Assembly (NCBI GenBank): GCA_045537295.1
Contig: JAZSPG010000031.1
Location: 1-13,105, forward strand
Source: Scatosoma sp045537295
GTDB lineage: Bacteria > Bacillota > Clostridia > Christensenellales > Borkfalkiaceae
Direction: 5' to 3'
Length of the DNA: 13,105 bases
Shown here: piece by piece, positions 6,211 to 13,038 of the stretch
Layout of the letters: every line of letters starts with the position of its first letter
Position numbering within the stretch: the stretch's first letter is position 1
Program-made: the position numbers and the translations under genes
Notes under the pieces: generated by a model
What the model was told of the DNA's origin: nothing
The model's database searches: none
What the model saw: the letters and a program-made list of their open reading frames with translations, nothing else

Positions 6211-9059
6211 ATATAACTACCCTCTTTCAATGCTTCATAGAGCATAGCAAGCTCCGTATCTGTACAGGGAACATTCTTAAGTTCTACTTGCTCAACTTTT
6301 GTATATCCTTCTAATGTATTAAGTTTAGCCGTAATATTAGAAGGATAACCAACAAAGTGATTATAGCTTTCTGCTAAAGATTGGCGTGGACGTGTAATAA
6401 TTACATAGGGTTTTTGTGTGCCGAGCAATCCTAATCCGCCTGTTATTGTTCCGGAAATAGTAGTATTGATTTTACTACCCATAACTCGACCTACAGTATA
6501 AGGAACCGTTGCCATATGAGTAGCTCCAGCAAGTGCAGTTACTCCACGTTGTTGACCTCTTGCCATTTGCAAAGCTTCTTTCGCATTCTCATAAGCATTA
6601 TTAGCGTTATTGATAGCTTCATTACGAATTTCCGCATTACTGGTAAATCTACCACCAGCTCCGCGTATTACTTTCGGCAATGAATATGCTTCTCCACGTG
6701 TGGCATACGCACTTGCAAGATTTTGTCTTGCAGTATCAACAGCTTCATTAGCATTAGTAACTAAGGCCCCTGTACCAGCTCCCTTCATAATAGCAATGCT
6801 ACTTACAGCAGATATAAATCCTGAAATCATTTGGGAAAAATCACTACCAGAAAGAGGCAATGCTAATGCCATACTTCCAGAATATTCCCCGAATAGACTT
6901 TCATAGGTATTACCTTCACTACTTTCATAAGTGAATAAATACGCTACACATCCACCTGTAAGAACATCACAGCGATACTTTATCCCCATTAACTTTCCCA
7001 TCACTATATCTGGATTCAATTCTACAGAACCAATATAAGGAAGGAATAAAGTTATTTTAGTATACGGGGAGTAGTCCAGATAACTATCCCAAAAAGGTTG
7101 AAATCGCAAAGTACCCATATTAACATCCTGATATTGTTGTTTAACAATATAGGAATTAACATTAGTCACTAAGGGTCCCAAACCTATTGCATGTTTGTTA
7201 TTACCTCTAATAGGAGTAAATGGAAGTACATGCAAAGATACTATAGCATCCATAGGATTAGAGAAGATATTACGCAAACCATTCCACAAAGCCTCTGTGA
7301 CGGAATTAGAATAAAGATAATCGCCTAAATCTTTTAATTCTGTCAAAGAAGGATTGTAAACAGTTACAATACCTTTTCCTGTCCCTTGTCCAGCTGCTAC
7401 ATCATAACAGATTCCAGTAGCAGGCATTGATGGCATTAGAATATTATCGGATTCATCATCAAAAGAACCTATCGGGGTTTCACTTTCAGAGTTTCCGCCT
7501 TGCTGGTTAGGGTCACCTTCAAATCCGACATATACTAATACATCGCTATCCATAGCAGGCATGATAAAATTACCTGTATTAGTATTCTTATCAAAGTTGA
7601 TTTCCAGATTATCAGCATTACCGGAAACTTTATTGACACGGAAACTTGCAAGTGTTTCTACTGAAAACTCTACATTGCTTCCAGCGTCAAAAGCCTTAAC
7701 TACTCCGTTTACAACTTTATTTGCAACTGCCTGAATGAAATTAGATACAGAATTAAATGTTAACGGAAGACTGGTAACAGTGTTAAAGTTTAATGTTAAC
7801 GAACCATTATACAAATTTACTCCTGTACTTGAATCAATATCTGATATAGTAGCTTGATAGTTATAAATACTCCCATCAATTACAAGGCGTTCATAAATCG
7901 TAAATTGACTACGAGAGGCAAAATAAACGACATTACCAATCTTACCCCACATAACATCACTTGGCGTATAAATTGATAAACTCTGACTACCACCAGAAGC
8001 TATTTGCGTCCAGCTTGTAGGCGCATCTGTTGCTTTTCGATATTCGGTAATACCCGGTACAATAACATTACCTAAAGAGGCAGGTATTACTTGCCAAACC
8101 ACTGATAAAATATCATTAAAACTCGGAGTAACAGTAACATTTCCAGAAGGCATTACAAAACTGAATTGAGTATCATTTAATCTTGTTACTTCAATATCAG
8201 TTGTTCCCTGTCTAACCGTTAAACCAGCAACAGTATAACCAGCATTAGGAGATACAGTTACTGTTACAGTATTTCCCCAAATAGAAGAGCTTACACCAGT
8301 TGCAGAACCATACTGTGAAGTATTATAAGTTACAGTAAAACTTTTCTTTTGCGGGGTTGCTACAATCCTAACGCCGTTAATAGGCATTGTAAACGTCAAC
8401 TCATAATCCACGCTGGAATATGAAGCAGAAACAACTACATCACTAACGCCTTCTGTGGTAACTAAATCAGCAACAGATACAGAAATACCGCTATAAAGAT
8501 TTGAATCAGCAGTAAATCTATAAGTGAACAAGTCTCCGATAATATCACCAGAAACTTTAGTGATAGTAACAATACCAGAGGGATTAGATACTAACTCAAC
8601 ATTAGGAATGTAATATCCCTCTAACATAGTAAGGAGAGCTGGAGTGATAGAATCATAAACATTAACATCATCCAACAAAGGAAAAGATGCACTTACGAAA
8701 GAACTTGCATACCATACCCATGCTTCTGTAACCGCAAATATCTTATCATTATAAGCTACATTACCGCTTGTATTTTTATCATAATATTGGTAGTCGGTAA
8801 GAGAATTTGTCTGATTAAAATATACCTTAAACGTATCATAATCAGCCATCAATCCGGAGAAAAGAGCTTTTACACCACCACCAAATCTGATAAATCCAGA
8901 TTTATTAAAGAAATTAGGAGCGGCATAATTTCTCAATCCCTCAGTATTTCTTACAACTAACAAAGAACCTTTTGATTCTAAATCTGCTCTTGAAGTTATT
9001 TCTCCATCAGCAACAATCGGTAATGAAACTGCGCCCGTACTTAATTCGTCAATTGTCAT
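6207..9059 (-). CDS. Tail-knob protein (phi29 gp9-like C-terminal part) with beta-repeat insert
   Basis: 950 residues. ATG 9059 follows AAGGAG with 6 nt spacing. Residues 1-150 are unassigned. Three segments ending in a F-x-MP...V signature (FTMP near 223, FVMP near 301, FIMP near 498) resemble divergent InlB B-repeat/Flg_new_2 beta modules, usual in surface and receptor-contact proteins. Residues about 550-950 look like the distal part of phi29 gp9: an NIFSNPMDAIVSL segment, PYIGSVELNPDIV, then glycine/alanine-rich hydrophobic stretches (about 741-768 and 838-880), followed by KPYVIITRPRQ. In phi29 the matching hydrophobic loops plug the tube and form a membrane pore for DNA entry. Two palindrome near-copies encode LVTN at 630-633 and 766-769. 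Lower in GC than the capsid gene. Confidence 0.88.
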   Translation of the reverse strand: MTIDELSTGAVSLPIVADGEITSRADLESKGSLLVVRNTEGLRNYAAPNFFNKSGFIRFGGGVKALFSGLMADYDTFKVYFNQTNSLTDYQYYDKNTSGNVAYNDKIFAVTEAWVWYASSFVSASFPLLDDVNVYDSITPALLTMLEGYYIPNVELVSNPSGIVTITKVSGDIIGDLFTYRFTADSNLYSGISVSVADLVTTEGVSDVVVSASYSSVDYELTFTMPINGVRIVATPQKKSFTVTYNTSQYGSATGVSSSIWGNTVTVTVSPNAGYTVAGLTVRQGTTDIEVTRLNDTQFSFVMPSGNVTVTPSFNDILSVVWQVIPASLGNVIVPGITEYRKATDAPTSWTQIASGGSQSLSIYTPSDVMWGKIGNVVYFASRSQFTIYERLVIDGSIYNYQATISDIDSSTGVNLYNGSLTLNFNTVTSLPLTFNSVSNFIQAVANKVVNGVVKAFDAGSNVEFSVETLASFRVNKVSGNADNLEINFDKNTNTGNFIMPAMDSDVLVYVGFEGDPNQQGGNSESETPIGSFDDESDNILMPSMPATGICYDVAAGQGTGKGIVTVYNPSLTELKDLGDYLYSNSVTEALWNGLRNIFSNPMDAIVSLHVLPFTPIRGNNKHAIGLGPLVTNVNSYIVKQQYQDVNMGTLRFQPFWDSYLDYSPYTKITLFLPYIGSVELNPDIVMGKLMGIKYRCDVLTGGCVAYLFTYESSEGNTYESLFGEYSGSMALALPLSGSDFSQMISGFISAVSSIAIMKGAGTGALVTNANEAVDTARQNLASAYATRGEAYSLPKVIRGAGGRFTSNAEIRNEAINNANNAYENAKEALQMARGQQRGVTALAGATHMATVPYTVGRVMGSKINTTISGTITGGLGLLGTQKPYVIITRPRQSLAESYNHFVGYPSNITAKLNTLEGYTKVEQVELKNVPCTDTELAMLYEALKEGSYI
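6752..6766 (-). repeat. Palindrome near-copy inside tail-knob gene (LVTN)
   Basis: Reads CCTTAGTTACTAATG on the coding (-) strand; encodes GALVTNAN beside the hydrophobic loop region. Confidence 0.9.
7160..7174 (-). repeat. Palindrome near-copy inside tail-knob gene (LVTN)
   Basis: Reads CCTTAGTGACTAATG on the coding (-) strand; encodes GPLVTNVN. The interval from here to 9159 is the longest in the window without a copy. Confidence 0.9.
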
Positions 9060-9080
9060 AATTATCTCCTTTCCCTACTC

Positions 9081-9120
9081 CATGGGGACTTAATAATCGC
9101 TACTTATCAGTATCCCCATG
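9081..9120 (-). promoter_or_regulatory. Long hairpin in leader of tail-knob gene
   Basis: CATGGGG and CCCCATG close a 40-nt element, and inside it ACT/AGT and ATAA/TTAT can pair around the loop GTAGCGA. It starts about 20 nt before the tail-knob start codon on the transcript. A smaller inverted repeat (CCTcTAAC/GTTAGG, 9133-9150) precedes it. No U-tract follows, so an attenuator, RNase-processing site or translational control element is more likely than a plain terminator. Confidence 0.5.
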
Positions 9121-9158
9121 TTTCGTACTAAACCTCTAACATACGTTAGGCTACAATC

Positions 9159-9173
9159 CCTTAGTAACTAAGG
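9159..9173. repeat. Palindrome after the 84-residue gene, N=A
   Basis: Exact copy 1 nt past the stop codon on the - strand. Confidence 0.97.
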
Positions 9174-9174
9174 A

Positions 9175-9429
9175 TTACGTATAGGTCAACGTCTTCCCAT
9201 CGACCGCCCAATAGTGTTCAGAAACATTCGCCGCATAAAGCCGCTTGTTCGTCCTGTCATACCACGCAGGAACGGCCATATAGTAGACTTCCGCCAGATT
9301 GATATTGGAAATCGTAATATTCGTCGCAATCGCCAACGACGCTTCCACATTGAAGTCAAACACGTTGGACAACTCCGACACAGTCGATTCCGCCATATCC
9401 AGCACGAACGTCACATGAGAGTTTACCAT
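9175..9429 (-). CDS. Small virion-module protein of unknown function
   Basis: 84 residues, between the major capsid and tail-knob genes. The start at 9429 has an ideal ribosome site: AAGGAGGTG read on the - strand, 6 nt from the AAGGAGG core to ATG. Its AAGG belongs to the flanking palindrome. The chain has no signal peptide or membrane segment. It alternates hydrophobic and polar residues (FNVEASLAIATNITISNINLAEVYYMAVPAWY), which suggests a small beta protein. The position recalls the phi29 head-fibre gene 8.5 next to gene 8, but the length is much less and no similarity was recognised. It may be a capsid decoration or minor tail protein. Confidence 0.75.
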   Translation of the reverse strand: MVNSHVTFVLDMAESTVSELSNVFDFNVEASLAIATNITISNINLAEVYYMAVPAWYDRTNKRLYAANVSEHYWAVDGKTLTYT

Positions 9430-9438
9430 TTTACACCT

Positions 9439-9453
9439 CCTTAGTCACTAAGG
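9439..9453. repeat. Palindrome between capsid and 84-residue genes, N=C
   Basis: Exact copy 1 nt past the capsid stop. On the - strand its last four bases form the AAGG of the next gene's AAGGAGGTG ribosome site, so pairing of the arms would hide part of that site. Confidence 0.97.
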
Positions 9454-9454
9454 C

Positions 9455-10600
9455 TTATACCAACCGGAACACGACGACATTCTCATCCGGCGACACAAAG
9501 AAGCCGCCGAGCATATCGTCAAAATAGTTTGTGTAATTACCACGCGCATTATACGCCGCACGCACATCGTGTTTCTCCGTGGAAACGCCCAAAGCCCATT
9601 CGTCATAGACGATAGCCAACAGACCGGAAATGTCAGCTGTCACAGGATTTTCAGCGCCCAAATCGACAACGGCTTTGACGCTCATTCTATCCGCCAGAGT
9701 TCCACTGGTTCCCATGCCCTGCCACGCGGGAATAACATCCGCGTCAGGGATAGCAAGAGAACCAGTGTTAAACTGGTTGGGCGCATCATGGAGATACACC
9801 CCTGCAGAACGCGCAAAGTCAGACAGCATGACGGTTTTCTGCCTCTCAGGAGAGGACGCACTCTCATAATGAGAGGAGTTGAACAAACCAGTCACCAACC
9901 GCATTTGATCACGTACAATCCCCATACGATAAATAGCGTACCTGTTAAATCCCTCATTGAAAAGGGCATTCGTAGCAGTAAGGGATTGACCGAAAAGCTG
10001 ATTGTATTCCGACAAAAGTTGAATATCCTGCATTCCACCGGCATTAACTGCCATAGCGGCAATACCCTGAAACAGACGCATAATCAGCTCGTCCCACGCA
10101 CGCCTGTGGGAATTTGTCCGCGCCATTTCCAACATACCGATAAAGGACATTAACTCCGATTCAGACCGGAACGCGGAAAAGAGTTGTTCGCGGACAATCG
10201 TCTGCGGCTTGAGAGAGGAAGAAAACTTCTTACTCCAAAACCGTGCGTCAACAGTCTGCTTGTTGACAACATAAGGGTCATAGGAAACTCCCTGCTGGAG
10301 ATTCCATTGTTCAGCGGGTTGCGATTCGATATACCGCGTTCGATACATAGCGCTGATAGCGCCGAACTTTTCTTTCTGCATCCAGACGTTAGGAGCAAAA
10401 GTCACATGCGGCCGCGACCAAAACTTGATAGTGTTGAACTGATCGACGAGCTTATTAAAAAACACGTCAAACCCCATCGCGTCCTCAATCGCACGACCGA
10501 AGTCGAGGATGTCGGACAAATCCTCCTGTACAACCGCCTCAAAGCCACCGAAAGACTTTGCCGCCTGATTGACAAGGGTAGACACATCGGAAACTTCCAT
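9455..10600 (-). CDS. Major capsid protein
   Basis: 381 residues. ATG 10600 follows AGGAGG with 7 nt spacing. Size and composition fit the HK97-fold capsid proteins of phi29-like phages. There is a helical N-terminus (SFGGFEAVVQEDLSDILDF), a mixed core, and a C-terminal part with YDEWALGVST followed by YNARGNYTNYFDDMLGGFFV, typical of capsid C-termini in related gut phages (from memory). It lies after portal and lower collar genes and before the tail-knob gene, inside the virion module. There is no palindrome inside, although its borders carry one on each side. GC is visibly higher than in the neighbouring tail-knob gene. Confidence 0.82.
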   Translation of the reverse strand: MEVSDVSTLVNQAAKSFGGFEAVVQEDLSDILDFGRAIEDAMGFDVFFNKLVDQFNTIKFWSRPHVTFAPNVWMQKEKFGAISAMYRTRYIESQPAEQWNLQQGVSYDPYVVNKQTVDARFWSKKFSSSLKPQTIVREQLFSAFRSESELMSFIGMLEMARTNSHRRAWDELIMRLFQGIAAMAVNAGGMQDIQLLSEYNQLFGQSLTATNALFNEGFNRYAIYRMGIVRDQMRLVTGLFNSSHYESASSPERQKTVMLSDFARSAGVYLHDAPNQFNTGSLAIPDADVIPAWQGMGTSGTLADRMSVKAVVDLGAENPVTADISGLLAIVYDEWALGVSTEKHDVRAAYNARGNYTNYFDDMLGGFFVSPDENVVVFRLV

Positions 10601-10615
10601 TAGTATACCTCCTAT

Positions 10616-10630
10616 CCTTAGTCACTAAGG
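10616..10630. repeat. Palindrome between lower collar and capsid genes, N=C
   Basis: Exact copy 1 nt past the lower-collar stop. On the - strand it is followed by AT and then the AGGAGG of the capsid gene, the same arrangement (palindrome, AT, AGGAGG) as at 4474-4496. Confidence 0.97.
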
Positions 10631-10631
10631 T

Positions 10632-11858
10632 TTACACGAAAATTGGACAAGTGAGAACCAAATCAATATCACTATAGACAATCTCAAAGAAATCATACAG
10701 CAAGGGATTGGTATACATTTCTTTGAGAATATCCAACTTATCAGACAGTCGCCGGATATTGTATCCTATAACTGTCTTTTCATCAGTTCCGGAATGCACA
10801 ACAGATTCATCAATAGTTTCAGAATCCGAACGATTATTAAAAGACAAACTATCAGTCTTACCGCTTGCGCCGTAAGTAGTTTTTGTCAATTTCCGTCCTG
10901 TCTCTGAAACAGTATCCTGATAATTTTGATACAGACGGGAAACATCCCCTGCATTGGTATCCTTAATACCATTTTCTCCGTAAGATGTTTGTAACTGTTT
11001 AGAACCAGATTCAACAGTCTTTTCCTGTAAACCTGTTGTACCATCATATGCACGAGTGATAGAACCAGATTTTTGATCCTTAATACCATTTTCCCCATAC
11101 GATGTTTGTTGTGTCAATTGACTAACAGGTCCAGAACGAGACGCGGGTACAGGCGACGATGAATTAAAACCAAAAACAGATTCTTGCGTATCGCCTGAAT
11201 CAGTTACAGTCTGAACGCCTGTACGAGTAGTTGCAGTACCATCCGTATCTGTCCATCCGCCTTTTGTAACTTTCTCAGTAATACGTCCATCTTGACCCGG
11301 AAATGATTCTGTAGTAGTTTCCGCACCTGTACGTGTACGCGACGTAGTATCAGTATCTTTCCAACCACCAGCAATAGAACGAGTAGTAACGCGTCCATTA
11401 CTATCTGGAAAAGATTCCTCTACATCTTGTTCCCCATCAAGAGTATGAGTTTCAGAACCAGACTTAGACACTGAATTATCCGCGTCTTTATCAATTTTAT
11501 GACCGTATTCTACAGTTTCAGTATAATTGATATTTTGAAACACGGAATTAGAATCAATCAAATCCTGCCAGAACTTATCCCATTTAGAACGGAACCGCAT
11601 GGAAATGATTTTGCCAAGCTGATTGATTGAATTAGTGACTAAGGCCCCGGTAGTAGAATCCACAAGCCGAGCAACCAAAGGAGAGGCCAACTTACGACCA
11701 GAACGATTAAGGTAATACTCCTGATTGAGAGCCAATGCCACGCCAGAATCAGGAATAAAATCAAAATCAGAAAGGGCATCAAAAATGCCGCCACCAGAAA
11801 GGAAATTAGGAAAAGCATCTTCAAGCGCCATCCCCTCCGCCTGATTGTATGGAATCAT
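10632..11858 (-). CDS. Lower collar / proximal tail-tube protein with internal repeats
   Basis: 408 residues, corresponding by position and ends to phi29 gp11, which joins the portal to the tail knob (phi29: 293 residues). Start chosen at 11858 (MIPYNQ): AGGAGG lies about 9 nt upstream. The longer reading from 11882 begins directly after the palindrome with no spacing. The gene overlaps the portal gene by 38 nt. The N-terminus (1-115) and C-terminus (360-408, with NPLLYDFFEIVYSDIDLVL) look family-like. Between them lies a Thr/Ser/Gly-rich block with two sets of repeats: ESFP...GR...GGW (148-183, 184-219) and TSYGENGIKD (252-290, 291-326, with a third weaker copy from 327). The insert explains the extra length. 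LVTN at 73-76 comes from a palindrome near-copy. Confidence 0.85.
   Translation of the reverse strand: MIPYNQAEGMALEDAFPNFLSGGGIFDALSDFDFIPDSGVALALNQEYYLNRSGRKLASPLVARLVDSTTGALVTNSINQLGKIISMRFRSKWDKFWQDLIDSNSVFQNINYTETVEYGHKIDKDADNSVSKSGSETHTLDGEQDVEESFPDSNGRVTTRSIAGGWKDTDTTSRTRTGAETTTESFPGQDGRITEKVTKGGWTDTDGTATTRTGVQTVTDSGDTQESVFGFNSSSPVPASRSGPVSQLTQQTSYGENGIKDQKSGSITRAYDGTTGLQEKTVESGSKQLQTSYGENGIKDTNAGDVSRLYQNYQDTVSETGRKLTKTTYGASGKTDSLSFNNRSDSETIDESVVHSGTDEKTVIGYNIRRLSDKLDILKEMYTNPLLYDFFEIVYSDIDLVLTCPIFV
10881..11105 (-). repeat. Tandem TSYGENGIKD-type coding repeats
   Basis: Two adjacent units of 39 and 36 codons begin with the same ten residues, TSYGENGIKD. A degenerate third unit (TTYGASGKTD) follows toward 10845. 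The DNA of the conserved block is also nearly identical, which suggests fairly recent duplication. Confidence 0.8.
11202..11417 (-). repeat. Tandem ESFP-type 36-residue coding repeats
   Basis: Two adjacent 36-codon units share ESFP, a DGR/NGR turn, GGW, DTD and TRTG at the same positions. Together with the other repeat set they form the beta-rich insert of the lower collar protein. Confidence 0.8.
11630..11644 (-). repeat. Palindrome near-copy inside lower collar gene (LVTN)
   Basis: Reads CCTTAGTCACTAATT on the coding strand: core intact, right flank changed. Encodes GALVTNSI. Confidence 0.88.
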
Positions 11859-12882
11859 TCTCTTCGCCCTCCTCTCTTTCATCCTTAGTCACTAAGGATT
11901 CTACTTGCGCCTCCTCTAAATCAAGAGCATTCTCAAGCTCTTTCTCCTTAAACTCCCATGAAGAAGACTTGTGAACGGTAATGTTCGTCCCAAACATAGC
12001 GTTAATATTTTTACAAGCCTGTTCACGACAATAAAGCATATCGTCAATGGTAGGTTGAAGGAGACTGTTGTTTTCGCCTATCTCTTGCGCTGACGTGTAT
12101 TCACGTTTGAGAGAGAAAGACGGATTCAACCCGATTTCATTATACCACGCAGCATAGATAGCTTGCCGTCCATTAACAGCAAGTTCCACACTGTTTGTCC
12201 GCCCGTCTGCTTGAATAGCTTCCAAAGGAGTACCCAAACCCGGAGCTAAAATCGAACCCGGAACGCCATTCTCACGGTCAGAAAGATATTTAGATACGGC
12301 CGCCCGTTGTGCTTCAGTTTTAGCGACAAACGTCAACTGATCACGAAGACAAATTAACGTGGACCGGAGCGATACCTCTGCCTCTGTAAGGAGATAAGCA
12401 TACTTCCTATGAAGGGAATCGATACCCCGCATGTAAGTGTCATTCCGAATCAGAACGCAATCCTTATTGAGAATCAGCTCTTCACTGATAGAGGGAATGA
12501 AACCAGGATTGGTTACGATTACCTTATAAGGTTCTCCATATGGGTCGGGAGCATCTGCCAGAGTGCAGGAGAAGGCGTAAATTTTCGGGAGAGAATCCTT
12601 AGTAACTAAGGATTCATAAGAGAAAGACGGTCCATTTCCACGGGGTTCGTAAGATGAAGGAGGAGCCCAAATGACAGCGGAACCTTCAATTTGAAGGAGA
12701 AACTCAAGGGCAATACGCGGAAGAGTAGGCGGGAGATTCTCATAATCAAACATTTGGGCGGTTTTATTGAGGAACATAAAGTAGTTGTCACGCGTCATTT
12801 TCTTCTTATCAAACGCGAAAGTGTCGGAGAAATCGATACCAAGTTCCTCTGTGAACTTACGGAATGCACGAGCTTTCGTCAT
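11821..12882 (-). CDS. Portal / upper collar (connector) protein, phi29 gp10-like
   Basis: 353 residues. It forms the ring at the capsid vertex through which DNA is packaged and ejected. Start chosen at ATG 12882: AGGAGG lies 8 nt upstream. GTG 12891 and ATG 12888 overlap or touch that site. Supporting segments are LRSTLICLRDQLTFVAKTE (172-190) and EIGLNPSFSLKREYTSAQEI (249-268). NINAMFGTNITVHKSSSWEF (292-311) matches the remembered pattern of gp10-like connectors. The C-terminal tail (318-353) is acidic and glycine-rich. Two palindromes encode LVTK at 92-95 and 330-333. It is the first gene of the right unit. The TGA at 11821 falls within the lower collar gene, so the two are translationally linked. 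Confidence 0.85.
   Translation of the reverse strand: MTKARAFRKFTEELGIDFSDTFAFDKKKMTRDNYFMFLNKTAQMFDYENLPPTLPRIALEFLLQIEGSAVIWAPPSSYEPRGNGPSFSYESLVTKDSLPKIYAFSCTLADAPDPYGEPYKVIVTNPGFIPSISEELILNKDCVLIRNDTYMRGIDSLHRKYAYLLTEAEVSLRSTLICLRDQLTFVAKTEAQRAAVSKYLSDRENGVPGSILAPGLGTPLEAIQADGRTNSVELAVNGRQAIYAAWYNEIGLNPSFSLKREYTSAQEIGENNSLLQPTIDDMLYCREQACKNINAMFGTNITVHKSSSWEFKEKELENALDLEEAQVESLVTKDEREEGEENDSIQSGGGDGA
11883..11897. repeat. Palindrome near portal gene 3' end, N=C
   Basis: Exact copy, 19-bp symmetry, read as ESLVTKDE in the disordered portal tail. It lies 24 nt upstream of the lower-collar start, so it also occupies a gene junction. Confidence 0.97.
12597..12611. repeat. Palindrome inside portal gene, N=A
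   Basis: Exact copy with the longest perfect symmetry in the window, 23 bp (12593-12615). Read as ESLVTKDS. Confidence 0.97.
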
Positions 12883-12915
12883 AAACATCACCTCCTGTGA
12901 CGAAGCCGAAGCATA

Positions 12916-12930
12916 CCTTAGTGACTAAGG
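12916..12930. repeat. Palindrome in right leader, N=G
   Basis: Exact copy in the leader of the right unit, upstream of the portal ribosome site. Confidence 0.97.
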
Positions 12931-12950
12931 ATTAGCTGGATGGAAGAAAT

Positions 12951-12965
12951 CCTTAGTCACTAAGG
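12951..12965. repeat. Palindrome in right leader, N=C
   Basis: Exact copy 31 nt beyond the -10 element of the right promoter and 20 nt from the next copy. Confidence 0.97.
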
Positions 12966-12996
12966 CGGAGCCTCTCTACCATGTCTACGCCATAAG

Positions 12997-13023
12997 AGTA
13001 TCACAAACGACGGACAAAGTCAA
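12997..13023 (-). promoter_or_regulatory. Promoter of the right (virion) unit
   Basis: On the - strand, TTGACT (13018-13023) is followed after 15 bp by GATACT (12997-13002), itself preceded by TGT as an extended -10. A 17-bp alternative -10, TACTCT, overlaps it. It faces inward and lies just ahead of the portal leader. A palindrome sits 15 bp upstream and two lie downstream, so the promoter is bracketed by copies. Confidence 0.6.
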
Positions 13024-13038
13024 ATGACCGACGGAGAC

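Noticed and set aside
8453..8468. Possible decayed copy in the tail-knob gene (encodes DLVTTEG)
   Set aside because: Only TTAGTTAC of the core is present and the second arm is lost. Too weak to separate from chance.
9569..10153. 194-codon open frame antisense to the capsid gene
   Set aside because: No ribosome site, no recognisable domain and full overlap with a well-supported gene. It is the shadow of biased codon use in the capsid gene.
11859..11882. Start of the lower collar gene at ATG 11882
   Set aside because: It follows the palindrome's AAGG with no spacing. ATG 11858 has AGGAGG at about 9 nt.
12883..12891. GTG 12891 or ATG 12888 as the portal start
   Set aside because: Both overlap or touch the AGGAGG site. 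ATG 12882 has 8 nt spacing.
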